Assembly: GCA_937925645.1 (NCBI GenBank)
Contig: CALAMB010000322.1
Coordinates: 1 to 7,543, forward strand
DNA length: 7,543 nt
From: an uncultured Acidobacteriota bacterium
Lineage (GTDB): Bacteria > Acidobacteriota > JAAYUB01
Reading direction: 5' to 3'
Part shown: in pieces, positions 1 to 5,705 of the stretch
Layout of the letters: each line of letters opens with the position of its first letter
How positions within the stretch are numbered: position 1 is the stretch's first letter
Translations under genes and position numbers: made by a program
Notes under the pieces: generated by a model
The model's database searches: none
What the model was told of the DNA's origin: nothing
Seen by the model: only the letters and a program-made list of their open reading frames with translations

Positions 1-89
1 CTCTTTCTTTTTGTGAATGGAAAGGCGAGGCAGCGGACGGGATGCGGAGTCAGGCGGCGGGCAGGACGGGTCAGGCAGAGTGCATCAGA

Positions 90-159
90 TTGATAGTTGA
101 TAGTTGATAGTTGATGGTTGATAGTTGCCGGGATCTGGGATCCGGGTTCCAGGAGCCGG
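90..159. repeat. Composite heptamer repeat, copy A
   Basis: Five tandem 7-bp units (TTGATAG four times and TTGATGG once) occupy 90-124, followed by TTG. From 130 come four decayed 7-bp units of a second type: GGGATCT, GGGATCC, GGGTTCC and AGGAGCC. The same two-part architecture recurs at 2118-2160 and 2206-2276, so this is a dispersed family rather than a chance simple repeat. It lies just downstream of the 3' end and terminator of the leftward membrane-protein gene. There are no spacers, so it is not a CRISPR array. No function can be read from it. Confidence 0.85.
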
Positions 160-163
160 AAAC

Positions 164-191
164 GAAAAACGGGCGGGAGGGAATCCCGCCC
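164..191 (-). terminator. Rho-independent terminator of the leftward membrane-protein gene
   Basis: On the minus strand, an 8-bp perfect GC-rich stem (GGGCGGGA 171-178 pairing with TCCCGCCC 184-191, 5-nt loop) is followed by five Ts (A165-A169 on the plus strand). It begins about 18 nt after the stop codon of the gene ending at 210, the expected place for an intrinsic terminator of that gene. Confidence 0.88.
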
Positions 192-209
192 TGGATTTCA
201 CGTTGCTGA

Positions 210-1442
210 TCAATCCTCTCCGTACGTCTTGAGATGCGTCAGGTGGTAACAGTTGGACAGGAACCAGATAAATTCTGAAAGAAGCAGGAAGAACCAGGCG
301 TGTACCACCGCCATGAAGGCCAAGAAATTGGGCATCAGGAAGACGAACGGGTAATCAAAGACCGAGCTGCCGAAAAACGTCGGCACAAGCAGATCCAGCA
401 TGGCCGAACCGAGTGCGGTGAACAGAATGGCCAGCAGGAACTGTCCCCAGATCGCCAGGATCGCGATGAATACGATGATGAACGCAATCCATTGAAAGAT
501 CTTCTGGGATTTGTTGGTGGCGAAGTACAGGTTTTCCGTGCTCTTGGGCTTGATGCCGGTTCGGTGGATCTTGCTCACGAACACCGCCAGGAGACCGGTC
601 GCCAGGACCGTGCCCACGAACATCACCAGCATCCGGTACCACATGATCCAGAACGCGACTCTCAATTCGGCGCGTCTGGGATTCAATATGTTGGTTTCGT
701 AGATGGAATAAGCTTCGTCGCGTTTCTGTTCGAGCGCTTCTTGTTGTTTGTCTGCCTTTGCGTCCAGCCGATCGATGATGGCGGACTCCAAGTCCTGCTT
801 TTCAAGAAGCTTCAAGTTGGTCAAGGGGCGGATCGTTTCTCTGTCTAATTGTGATCGATGGCCGGCATCATCCGGCAGCTTGAAGGCAACCAGTTCATAG
901 TCGCCGACATCCCGGAAGAATTCACCACGGATGGACGATTGAAATCGCTTCAGACTTCGCACTCGATTGCGCAGGCCTTCGATTTTTTGGTAGTTCGCAT
1001 AGTAATTGCCCTGCATCAAGGCGTTGGCTTCCTGTTCCAATTTCCGGATCGCCCCATCGATTTTGGACTGCAGTTCGGAATTTTCACCCAACGAGAATTT
1101 TTCATACACAATCACCTTAGTCGCCATTTCTTGGCGGAGTTCCGCAAATTGTGGGAACGCGGAGGGGTCCTGTGCGTCGACGTTCTGGATCGCCAACGCG
1201 AGAATTTTCTCACGGTAGATAAAAACAGACTCCTGTCCCTCATAGACCGATGCATCCAGATAGGGTGTTTCGTCAAACTCGTTGGGCACTTTCCACCAGG
1301 CGTAGGGGAAGGCGAGCAGGAAGATCAGCACCGCCGCCAAAACGCTGATGGCCAGGGCCAGCGTGACATACCAGTGCTTCTTGAGCAATGAAACGAGCGT
1401 GCCGGTGTTGGTCGCCGGCTTGGGCGTAGCGGGAACGGTCAT
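210..1442 (-). CDS. Unrecognised membrane protein with large coiled-coil domain
   Basis: This 410-aa protein is not one I recognise. A basic N-terminus (KKH at about 21-23) precedes a first membrane segment at about 25-48. Residues 50-265 are soluble and charged, with heptad-like Glu/Lys/Leu stretches at about 120-170 and 208-248 that suggest coiled coils. A second membrane segment (about 270-289) leads to a basic loop (KIHRTGIKPK). Strongly hydrophobic C-terminal stretches follow at about 316-353 and 363-397, probably three or four more helices. The positive-inside rule puts the coiled-coil domain outside the cytoplasm. There is no obvious signal peptidase site or catalytic motif. The start was chosen at the second Met: AGGAGG at 1450-1455 lies 7 nt from the ATG at 1442, but directly abuts the ATG at 1448. 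The gene stands alone with its own terminator. Its GC content is clearly lower than that of the genes to its right. It could be a scaffold, stress sensor or transport accessory protein. Confidence 0.85.
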   Translation of the reverse strand: MTVPATPKPATNTGTLVSLLKKHWYVTLALAISVLAAVLIFLLAFPYAWWKVPNEFDETPYLDASVYEGQESVFIYREKILALAIQNVDAQDPSAFPQFAELRQEMATKVIVYEKFSLGENSELQSKIDGAIRKLEQEANALMQGNYYANYQKIEGLRNRVRSLKRFQSSIRGEFFRDVGDYELVAFKLPDDAGHRSQLDRETIRPLTNLKLLEKQDLESAIIDRLDAKADKQQEALEQKRDEAYSIYETNILNPRRAELRVAFWIMWYRMLVMFVGTVLATGLLAVFVSKIHRTGIKPKSTENLYFATNKSQKIFQWIAFIIVFIAILAIWGQFLLAILFTALGSAMLDLLVPTFFGSSVFDYPFVFLMPNFLAFMAVVHAWFFLLLSEFIWFLSNCYHLTHLKTYGED

Positions 1443-1455
1443 GGGCATCCCTCCT

Positions 1456-1798
1456 GTTGGAAAAATTTAGCCAAATCCCGAATTGGGCACAGCCCGTGCA
1501 GCTGCCTTCAGACAGCTCTCGAGATCATGAACAAACAATGGAAGAGAATGTCTCCAATCGTGGCCCCCCGGGAACGCCTATAAGTTGGGGTTGAGACATG
1601 ATCTTAAAACAGTTGTGTTTGTCCGGCTACGACAATCTGACCGGAGTTACCATTTGAGTGATTTGAATCACACGCGGACGGCAGGCGGACGCCACCGGTT
1701 TCCAGATACTCGGTGAGTGGGGCCAATATTGCCGGCTCGCCGGTAATCAGATTCAAAGGTGCCAATTTCGTGGGGCACGATGGGACGGTTGGCACGAT
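1456..1798. other. Intergenic stretch without a recognisable gene
   Basis: This segment lies upstream of the leftward membrane-protein gene and must hold its promoter. I see no -10/-35 pair on the minus strand good enough to call. Short open frames of about 98 codons on both strands (1604-1900 and 1713-2009) lack ribosome binding sites, run into the inverted-repeat element and do not resemble proteins I know. A 10-bp direct repeat, GGCACGATGG, occurs at 1774-1783 and 1791-1800. Confidence 0.5.
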
Positions 1799-2081
1799 GG
1801 AGGTACCGCGACCGGGAGGGAGCGGAGCGATGGGGCCCGCGCGGTGCCTCATCCCGGGCGCCGCACCACTCCGTCGGCGTCCGTCGACGGCCGCGGCCAA
1901 TCTTCGGGAGGCGCGCTCTGGATGGCGCGGGCCGGGCGCGGCCCGCGCTGTGGAGTGCGGCGGCTCAACGCCGCTTTGGATTCCGCAGAGCAGCCGCCGT
2001 CGGCGATGAAATGGTGTCGCGGGCCCCGCGAGTTTCGCGAGGAGGGCTTTCGCGCCGCTCGCTCCCGCTCGCAGTACCTCC
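1799..2081. repeat. Nested inverted-repeat element (MITE/REP-like)
   Basis: Outer arms 1799-1825 and 2055-2081 are inverted copies matching at 24 of 27 positions. A second inverted block, GGGGCCCGCG at 1832-1841, pairs with CGCGGGCCCC at 2018-2027. Inside lie two compact hairpins: a 9-bp perfect stem (1925-1933 with 1940-1948, 6-nt loop) and a 6-bp stem GCGGCG/CGCCGC (1957-1962 with 1969-1974, loop GCTCAA). The right arm carries about 27 nt between its two blocks, against 6 nt in the left arm. No transposase frame is present. This looks like a non-autonomous palindromic intergenic repeat. I see no clear target-site duplication. Confidence 0.6.
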
Positions 2082-2117
2082 CGCGTGCCCGCCGGCAGAT
2101 CATGCTCAGGGTGTTGG

Positions 2118-2160
2118 TTGATCGTTGATGGGACCTGGGTTCTGGGACCTGGGACCGAGG
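2118..2160. repeat. Composite heptamer repeat, copy B
   Basis: TTGATCG plus the truncated unit TTGAT is followed by GGGACCT, GGGTTCT, GGGACCT and then GGGACCGAGG. The order of variant units (GGGTTCT, GGGACCT, then RGGACCGAGG) is the same as in copy C at 2206-2276, so the two are diverged copies differing mainly in repeat number. Confidence 0.85.
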
Positions 2161-2176
2161 TTTAAATTCGAATCAC

Positions 2177-2203
2177 CACAGAGGGCACAGGGGACACAGA
2201 GAG
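2177..2203. repeat. Three 9-bp CACAG-type tandem units
   Basis: CACAGAGGG, CACAGGGGA and CACAGAGAG stand head to tail between heptamer copies B and C. They are a third short-period repeat type inside the same intergenic region. I see no coding potential or promoter in them. Confidence 0.75.
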
Positions 2204-2205
2204 TG

Positions 2206-2276
2206 TTGATGGTTGATGGGACCTGGGACCTGGGACCTGGGACCTGGGACCTGGGTTCTGGGACCTAGGACCGAGG
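2206..2276. repeat. Composite heptamer repeat, copy C
   Basis: TTGATGG plus TTGAT leads into five perfect GGGACCT units (2218-2252), then GGGTTCT (2253-2259), GGGACCT (2260-2266) and AGGACCGAGG (2267-2276). It lies 36 nt beyond the stop codon of the leftward ADP-ribosylglycohydrolase gene, a position equivalent to that of copy A after the membrane-protein gene, and in the same orientation relative to that gene. No terminator hairpin with a T-run is visible for the two-gene operon. The repeat might take that place, but this is only inference. Confidence 0.88.
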
Positions 2277-2311
2277 CTTGGGATACCAAAGAGTTCCAGA
2301 CACTCGATGGA

Positions 2312-3415
2312 TCAGGAGGGCGTGGGCCAAAAGGTGGCGCGGGCGGAGGCGAGGAGGTCGAAGATGCGGCCGTCGTCGGCGGCGGCGGTGCGGCCCGACA
2401 GGTCCCGGAGCCAGGGCGCCGGGAGGGCGGCGCGGCCGTGGAGGGCGCCCACCGCGGCGCCCACGATGGCGGCGACGGTGTCGTTGTCCCAGGTGTCGTT
2501 GACGGCGCGGACGATCGCCGCCTGCGGGTCGTGGCCGTGGCGCATCAGGATGTAGAGGACGCTGGGGAGCGTCTCCAGCAGGTACGCCCCGGAGTACCAG
2601 GCGTCGCAGGCCTCGCGCACCGCGAGCTTCGCGTCCCAGGCCCACCGCACCCGCTCCGCGACGTAGCGCCACGCCGGCCCGGCGTAGTCGGTGAACCGGC
2701 CCCCGCGCGGCCGGTAGCCCGCGCCCGCCTCCAGGTCGGCGGCGGCGGCGACGAAGCGGTCGACCCACCACGCCGGCTCCGGCGGCGCCGCCAGGTCCAG
2801 CAGCTCCCAGAGCATGTCCACGAAGGCCACGCAGGCGGCGAGCGACGCGGCGTCGTTGTGGGTGACGAGGGCGGCCAGGGCCGCGTCCGCCCAGAGGGCG
2901 GTCCCGCCGCCGCGCAGGTGGGGGACGAGCACCGGGGCGATGCGCATGAGGGCGCCGTTGCCCGCCGAGGCGGGGCCGCACTCGGTCCACGGCCGACCGG
3001 CCGCGGCATTTTGTAGGAACTGGCGCACCGAGTCGCCGATGCCGAAGATGCGCTCACGGGTGAAGCGGTCGGCCAGGCGCTCCGGGACCAGGCCGCCGTC
3101 CGCGACGAGCTGCTCCAGGGTCCAGAAGGCGAGCTGGGTGTCGTCGGAGGGGAAGCCGCGGCGCTCGCCCACGGCCGGGTGGGGGAGGTAGCCGCGGATC
3201 TCGCCGTGCCGGGCGCGGCGGTCGGCGGGGAGCATGCTCTCGGTGGGGACGCCCAGGGCGTCGCCCACGGCCAGCCCCAGGAGCATCCCCTCCACCCGGC
3301 CGAAGTCGAAGGCGGGCCCCTTGGGCGCCGCCGGGCGGTCGAAGATGGCCCCCCGGCGGAGCGGCAGCCGGCCGGCGGCGAGGAGCTCGTGGAACAGGGC
3401 GGTGTTGTCGATCAT
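2312..3415 (-). CDS. ADP-ribosylglycohydrolase family protein
   Basis: This 367-aa protein is predicted to hydrolyse ADP-ribose linkages on proteins or small molecules in the cytoplasm, using two Mg ions as in the DraG/ARH family. Visible family motifs are the N-terminal glycine-rich GLAVGDALGVPTE (47-59), the metal-ligand SDDTQ (90-94), SAGNGALMRIAPV (150-162), HND (186-188), and the C-terminal WDNDTVAAIVGAAVGALHG (309-327). In the last of these, D310, D312 and T313 match the DxDT metal ligands, so the enzyme looks active. The usual glycines before DTDT are replaced (NDTWDNDT), marking a subfamily. An extra ~35-residue N-terminus precedes the fold. An AAGGAG site 7 nt upstream supports the start. 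The gene begins 25 nt after the stop of the HTH-methyltransferase gene and is very probably cotranscribed with it. Its substrate cannot be told; ADP-ribosylated protein is the default guess. Confidence 0.93.
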   Translation of the reverse strand: MIDNTALFHELLAAGRLPLRRGAIFDRPAAPKGPAFDFGRVEGMLLGLAVGDALGVPTESMLPADRRARHGEIRGYLPHPAVGERRGFPSDDTQLAFWTLEQLVADGGLVPERLADRFTRERIFGIGDSVRQFLQNAAAGRPWTECGPASAGNGALMRIAPVLVPHLRGGGTALWADAALAALVTHNDAASLAACVAFVDMLWELLDLAAPPEPAWWVDRFVAAAADLEAGAGYRPRGGRFTDYAGPAWRYVAERVRWAWDAKLAVREACDAWYSGAYLLETLPSVLYILMRHGHDPQAAIVRAVNDTWDNDTVAAIVGAAVGALHGRAALPAPWLRDLSGRTAAADDGRIFDLLASARATFWPTPS

Positions 3416-3440
3416 CTTCCTTCTCCTTATGGGCGGGCCC

Positions 3441-4445
3441 TCAGGCGGCCTTTCGGGATATCAACAGGTTGGAACGGCCTGACTGCGAATCCAGCTCCTG
3501 TCTCGCGACCAACTCCATGCCGTTATATTTCAACAGGCACATCAGGTCGTCTTCCGGGATCTCGAAAGACTGAGGGAAGACCTGATCGGCAGACTGTTCC
3601 GGCTTCTCGGGCACCGACAGCACCAGCCGCCCACCCGGTTTCAAGTAGTCGGCCAGTTCGCCCACGGCCGGGAGCAGCTCCGCCTGGGGCAGCTCCTGAA
3701 GGACGTTGGCGCAGACCACCCCGTCGAATCGTTCCTTGACCGCTTTCTGCAGACCCGGCAACCGGCCCACCGCCAAACGTCCCTTCAGGTCGGGATATCG
3801 TTGGGTGGCTTGAGCGATCATCGCCGGAACGGCATCCACCCCCTGCACGCGGTAGCCGAGACGCTTCAGCAGAGCCGCGTTCTGCCCCCCGCCGCAGCCC
3901 ACGTCAAGGATGGCCGAGTCGCGATTGGGAAACGCATTGACGAACACATCCTCCGGCAACCGGCACGCTTCCATCTGCCGGATTTGCTCCGGCGACAGGT
4001 GGGAATAGAACTGCGCCACCGGATCCAGCAGCGGCTCGATCTCCGGCAGCGACCGGCCCGGGGCGAGGCGGCCGGCGATCTCGTCGAAGGCGGCGCGCAC
4101 GTGGCGCAGCAGGATGGCGTCGGCGCCGGGGACGCGGACGACGAGGCCGGCCACGGCGCCGGCGGCCTGGAGCGCCGGGGCGGCCAGGCGCAGGCCGTCG
4201 AGCTCCAGCACCGCCTGCCGGTCTCCCAGGGCGCGTTGGGTGAGCCGGGCGATCCGGTTCAGCACCTCCCGGCTGGGGCGCAGGTCGCCCCGCTCCAGCT
4301 TGGACAGGTGCGCCTGCTTCAGGCCGAGCGCGGCGGCGAACGCCACCTGGGTGGGGAACTCCGAACCGAGCCGCGCCGCGCGGATCCACTCGCCCAGGGT
4401 CTGACCGTTAGGAATATTTCCGACTATTTCATTCCGTTTGGCCAT
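3441..4445 (-). CDS. XRE-type HTH protein fused to SAM-dependent methyltransferase
   Basis: This 334-aa protein is the first gene of the leftward operon. Residues about 16-70 form an XRE/Cro-type helix-turn-helix (QVAFAAALGLKQAHLSKLER at 33-52 spans the recognition region). Residues 71-175 are a linker rich in Ala, Leu and Pro. Residues about 178-332 are a class I (Rossmann-fold) methyltransferase: motif I ILDVGCGGG (179-187), the acidic end of strand 2 at GVD (D204), FDGVVCANVLQEL (240-252), and LKPGGRLVLSVPE (268-280). The methyl acceptor is unknown, and no DNA-methylase catalytic motif (DPPY or PCQ type) is seen. This argues against a restriction-modification enzyme and fits small-molecule methylation or SAM sensing. 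GGAGG stands 4 nt before the start. The first 15 codons are AT-richer, the middle is extremely GC-rich and the methyltransferase part is moderate, suggesting a mosaic origin. It is the obvious candidate to control the divergent operon and itself. Confidence 0.9.
   Translation of the reverse strand: MAKRNEIVGNIPNGQTLGEWIRAARLGSEFPTQVAFAAALGLKQAHLSKLERGDLRPSREVLNRIARLTQRALGDRQAVLELDGLRLAAPALQAAGAVAGLVVRVPGADAILLRHVRAAFDEIAGRLAPGRSLPEIEPLLDPVAQFYSHLSPEQIRQMEACRLPEDVFVNAFPNRDSAILDVGCGGGQNAALLKRLGYRVQGVDAVPAMIAQATQRYPDLKGRLAVGRLPGLQKAVKERFDGVVCANVLQELPQAELLPAVGELADYLKPGGRLVLSVPEKPEQSADQVFPQSFEIPEDDLMCLLKYNGMELVARQELDSQSGRSNLLISRKAA
4411..4421. promoter_or_regulatory. GGAATATTTCC motif inside the HTH gene start
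   Basis: An 11-bp near-palindrome lies about 25-35 bp inside the coding sequence of the HTH-methyltransferase gene. It matches the GGAATATTCC core found beside the divergent promoter. It may be a downstream operator for autoregulation. It overlaps codons for Gly, Asn and Ile, so chance is possible. Confidence 0.35.
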
Positions 4446-4470
4446 CGATCCTCCAGTCCAGCATTGATAT

Positions 4471-4502
4471 CGAATTACTTTTAATACTTTTATTTCAGTT
4501 TT
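4471..4502 (-). promoter_or_regulatory. Weak candidate promoter of the HTH-methyltransferase operon
   Basis: On the minus strand, TTCACT and TATTAA stand 18 nt apart in an AT-rich segment upstream of the gene starting at 4445. Each matches the sigma70 consensus at only 4 of 6 positions. The operon needs a promoter in this region, but this particular pair is a weak call. Confidence 0.25.
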
Positions 4503-4561
4503 TTAGTGAATTGCTTTCGCTTTCATCCTATCAATTCATTCAGCACCCTGTCAATCAAATC

Positions 4562-4569
4562 AATATTCC
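4562..4569. promoter_or_regulatory. AATATTCC half-site
   Basis: An isolated copy of the 8-bp core shared by the sites at 4604-4624 and 4742-4759, placed about midway in the divergent control region. It is a possible auxiliary operator. Confidence 0.3.
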
Positions 4570-4603
4570 TGTTGGCGAACTTTCGTTTCGTGATCTTGCA
4601 TAA

Positions 4604-4624
4604 TGGAATATTTGGAATATTCCA
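4604..4624. promoter_or_regulatory. Candidate operator: tandem TGGAATATT with perfect palindrome
   Basis: Two perfect 9-bp direct repeats, TGGAATATT at 4604-4612 and 4613-4621, adjoin each other. The second is part of a perfect 12-bp palindrome, TGGAATATTCCA (4613-4624), ending one base before the -35 box of the rightward promoter. The position suits either an activator or a repressor. The HTH-methyltransferase encoded on the opposite strand is the likeliest ligand. The binding itself is inference. Confidence 0.55.
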
Positions 4625-4625
4625 C

Positions 4626-4654
4626 TTGACAAACCGGTCAGAAACTGATAGAAT
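4626..4654 (+). promoter_or_regulatory. Near-consensus sigma70 promoter of the rightward operon
   Basis: TTGACA (4626-4631) is a perfect -35 box. After exactly 17 nt comes TAGAAT (4649-4654), a -10 box with 5 of 6 consensus bases. Transcription should start near 4660-4662. It is the only strong promoter I see in the window and can drive the whole 4662-7543 gene series. The adjoining palindrome suggests that it is regulated. Confidence 0.8.
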
Positions 4655-4661
4655 GACTTAC

Positions 4662-4853
4662 ATGATGAACAAAGAAGTTAAAAATAACAATGCTTTGTGT
4701 CCATGCGTGAATTATCCACGAATCGACTGGATCTGTCAAGAAATATTCCTATATATTCCTTTTGATTCCGCCGAGCCGTACCGCGTGGCCGTTGAGGACG
4801 CCCCTGACGGAGCGTCCGAGTCGGCCGCCAACGAAGTCAGCATTTCACGATAA
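4662..4853 (+). CDS. Possible small leaderless ORF, unknown function
   Basis: A 63-aa frame (62 from the second ATG) begins exactly where the sigma70 promoter predicts transcription to start, so if used it would be a leaderless message. No Shine-Dalgarno precedes it. Its first half is AT-rich and contains CPC and a third Cys (residues about 15-27). Its second half is acidic and GC-rich with about three quarters G or C at third positions, as in real genes here. The stop TAA (4851-4853) overlaps the Shine-Dalgarno of the next gene, typical of operon junctions and compatible with translational coupling or a leader peptide. The longer frame from 4506 would begin upstream of the promoter and is not preferred. 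Alternatively this is a 5' untranslated leader. Confidence 0.4.
   Translation: MMNKEVKNNNALCPCVNYPRIDWICQEIFLYIPFDSAEPYRVAVEDAPDGASESAANEVSISR
4742..4759. promoter_or_regulatory. Two AATATTCC-type sites 10 bp apart
   Basis: AATATTCC (4742-4749) and TATATTCC (4752-4759) repeat with a 10-bp period, so they lie on the same face of the helix. They are about 85-100 bp downstream of the predicted transcription start. They match the operator-like core at 4613-4624 and could be a downstream repressor site. Confidence 0.35.
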
Positions 4854-4866
4854 GGAGGTACGCATC

Positions 4867-5340
4867 ATGAGTAGCCAATCCGTCACCTGTGTTCCGCCGC
4901 CGGCGAGCCGCCCCGGCCGCCGCGCCCCCCGCCCCGCCCCGCCCGCCGACCGGACCGGTCCGGCCCAGCACGCCTTCGCGCGCCAGTGGCGCGACTGGCG
5001 CCGCCGCCACCCGGACGGTTCCCCCGGCGCCGGCCGGGCCGAGGACGCCCTGCGGGCGCTGGCGTGGGGGGTGAGCGCCCTTCTGTTCCGCCGGCTACAG
5101 GAGCGCTTCGGGAATTTGCGCGCCCGGGTAACGTTCCTGCGCGGGCTCCGCCTCAGCCCGTACGGGCCGGCGGGGGAGTGCCTCACCGCGATCCTCGCCG
5201 GCGACCGCCGGGCGGCGCTGGAGGCGACGGGCCTGCTCGCCGCCATGCTCGCCGCCGCCGGCCGGGCCGAGGACCCGCGCTTCCTCAAATGGCTGTTGTT
5301 CACCGCCGCCGGCGAGGCGGACGCGCTCCCGCTCGTCTGA
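4867..5340 (+). CDS. Hypothetical protein, 157 aa
   Basis: I do not recognise this protein. Residues 1-35 are low-complexity and rich in Pro, Arg and Ala after SSQSVTCV, and are probably disordered. From about 36 on there is a helical domain rich in Ala, Leu and Arg, with [11 protein letters not shown] (41-51), [19 protein letters not shown] (65-83), and Ala/Leu-rich helices near 105-131. It ends [20 protein letters not shown]. There is no signal peptide. The hydrophobic stretches are short, so it is probably cytoplasmic. AAGGAGGT at 4852-4859 lies about 7 nt before the ATG at 4867 and fixes the start; the in-frame ATG at 4762 has no such site. It is first in line after the promoter or small leader ORF of the rightward operon. 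The composition is extremely GC-rich. Confidence 0.75.
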   Translation: MSSQSVTCVPPPASRPGRRAPRPAPPADRTGPAQHAFARQWRDWRRRHPDGSPGAGRAEDALRALAWGVSALLFRRLQERFGNLRARVTFLRGLRLSPYGPAGECLTAILAGDRRAALEATGLLAAMLAAAGRAEDPRFLKWLLFTAAGEADALPLV

Positions 5341-5371
5341 TCCCGACCCATTTCCCGCCGCCCCCCGGGCG

Positions 5372-5439
5372 CCGCGGCTCCGGCCGCGGGACAGCGCCCG
5401 GGCGCTGCGGCGCGCCGTCCCCGGCCCCCACAGGGCCGG
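5372..5439 (+). other. Cluster of three GC-rich hairpins in the operon
   Basis: Between the 157-aa gene and the next ribosome binding site lie CCGCGG/CCGCGG (5372-5377 and 5384-5389, 6-nt loop), a perfect 16-bp palindrome CAGCGCCCGGGCGCTG (5392-5407), and a 7-bp stem CCGGCCC/GGGCCGG (5421-5427 and 5433-5439, loop CCACA). No T-run follows, so this is not a classic intrinsic terminator. It may be an RNA-stability element, a weak attenuator or an inserted repeat. Confidence 0.5.
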
Positions 5440-5482
5440 AACGGAAGGCTTCGGCTCGAACGAAAAGAGAAAGGAGGATAGC

Positions 5483-5705
5483 ATGATCACCGACTCGTCC
5501 TACCCCACGTCACCGTCCCGGGATGACTTCCCCGGCGACCGTGCCCCCGCGGCGGGCCCCCGATCCGCCGGCGGGCCCCGTCGCGCCCTCTGCCCAAACG
5601 TTCCGCAATCTGGAACGAAAGACCGGCATAACGGGAGCGATCCGGTTTCCCGTTCAAGACCGCCGGGGCCGGCCCCGAGGCGAATTCATCGGAGCAGGAG
5701 GCTGG
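5483..5705 (+). pseudogene. Probable frame-disrupted small gene
   Basis: An excellent ribosome binding site (AAAGGAGG 5470-5477, 5 nt before the ATG at 5483) opens a frame beginning [21 protein letters not shown]-rich third positions fit this frame only until about 5590. Afterwards the coding-like pattern moves to the frame that ends at 5828 ([17 protein letters not shown]). A 10-bp exact direct repeat, GGCGGGCCCC at 5551-5560 and 5570-5579, is offset by 19 nt. Removing one 19-nt unit would join the two frames into one 108-aa ORF from 5483 to 5828. This can be a mutation, a sequencing error or programmed frameshifting at the C-rich runs. Read without a shift, the frame stays open into metK. 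Nothing here identifies a function. Confidence 0.4.
5599..5617. repeat. Short inverted repeat CGTTCC-N7-GGAACG
   Basis: A 6-bp perfect inverted repeat with a 7-nt centre (GCAATCT) lies in the frame-disrupted region upstream of metK. It could be a small RNA hairpin or a protein-binding dyad. It differs from the GGAATATTCC sites. Confidence 0.3.

Noticed and set aside
1604..1900. 98-codon minus-strand frame
   Set aside because: No ribosome binding site, its N-terminal third is inside the inverted-repeat element, and the protein resembles nothing I know; a gene remnant at 1604-1798 cannot be excluded.
2161..2185. tRNA-like TTCGAATC followed by ACCACA
   Set aside because: Only a T-loop-like string is present; no upstream arms, and the segment belongs to the CACAG repeat.
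90..2276. CRISPR array
   Set aside because: The tandem repeats are 7 or 9 bp, contiguous and without unique spacers; no cas genes are present.
2277..2311. Intrinsic terminator after the glycohydrolase gene
   Set aside because: No stem followed by a T-run on the minus strand; only the heptamer repeat is seen.
2213..3016. 267-codon plus-strand frame and other long frames opposite the glycohydrolase gene
   Set aside because: Low-complexity Gly/Arg/Val-rich product antisense to a gene with clear family motifs; it begins in the heptamer repeats. These are GC-driven shadows.
3441..4445. DNA methyltransferase of a restriction-modification system
   Set aside because: Motif I is present but no DPPY-type or PCQ catalytic motif, and no restriction nuclease gene is in the window.
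4506..4853. 115-codon plus-strand frame starting at 4506
   Set aside because: Its start lies upstream of the strong promoter at 4626-4654 and lacks a ribosome binding site; only the part from 4662 is kept as a candidate.
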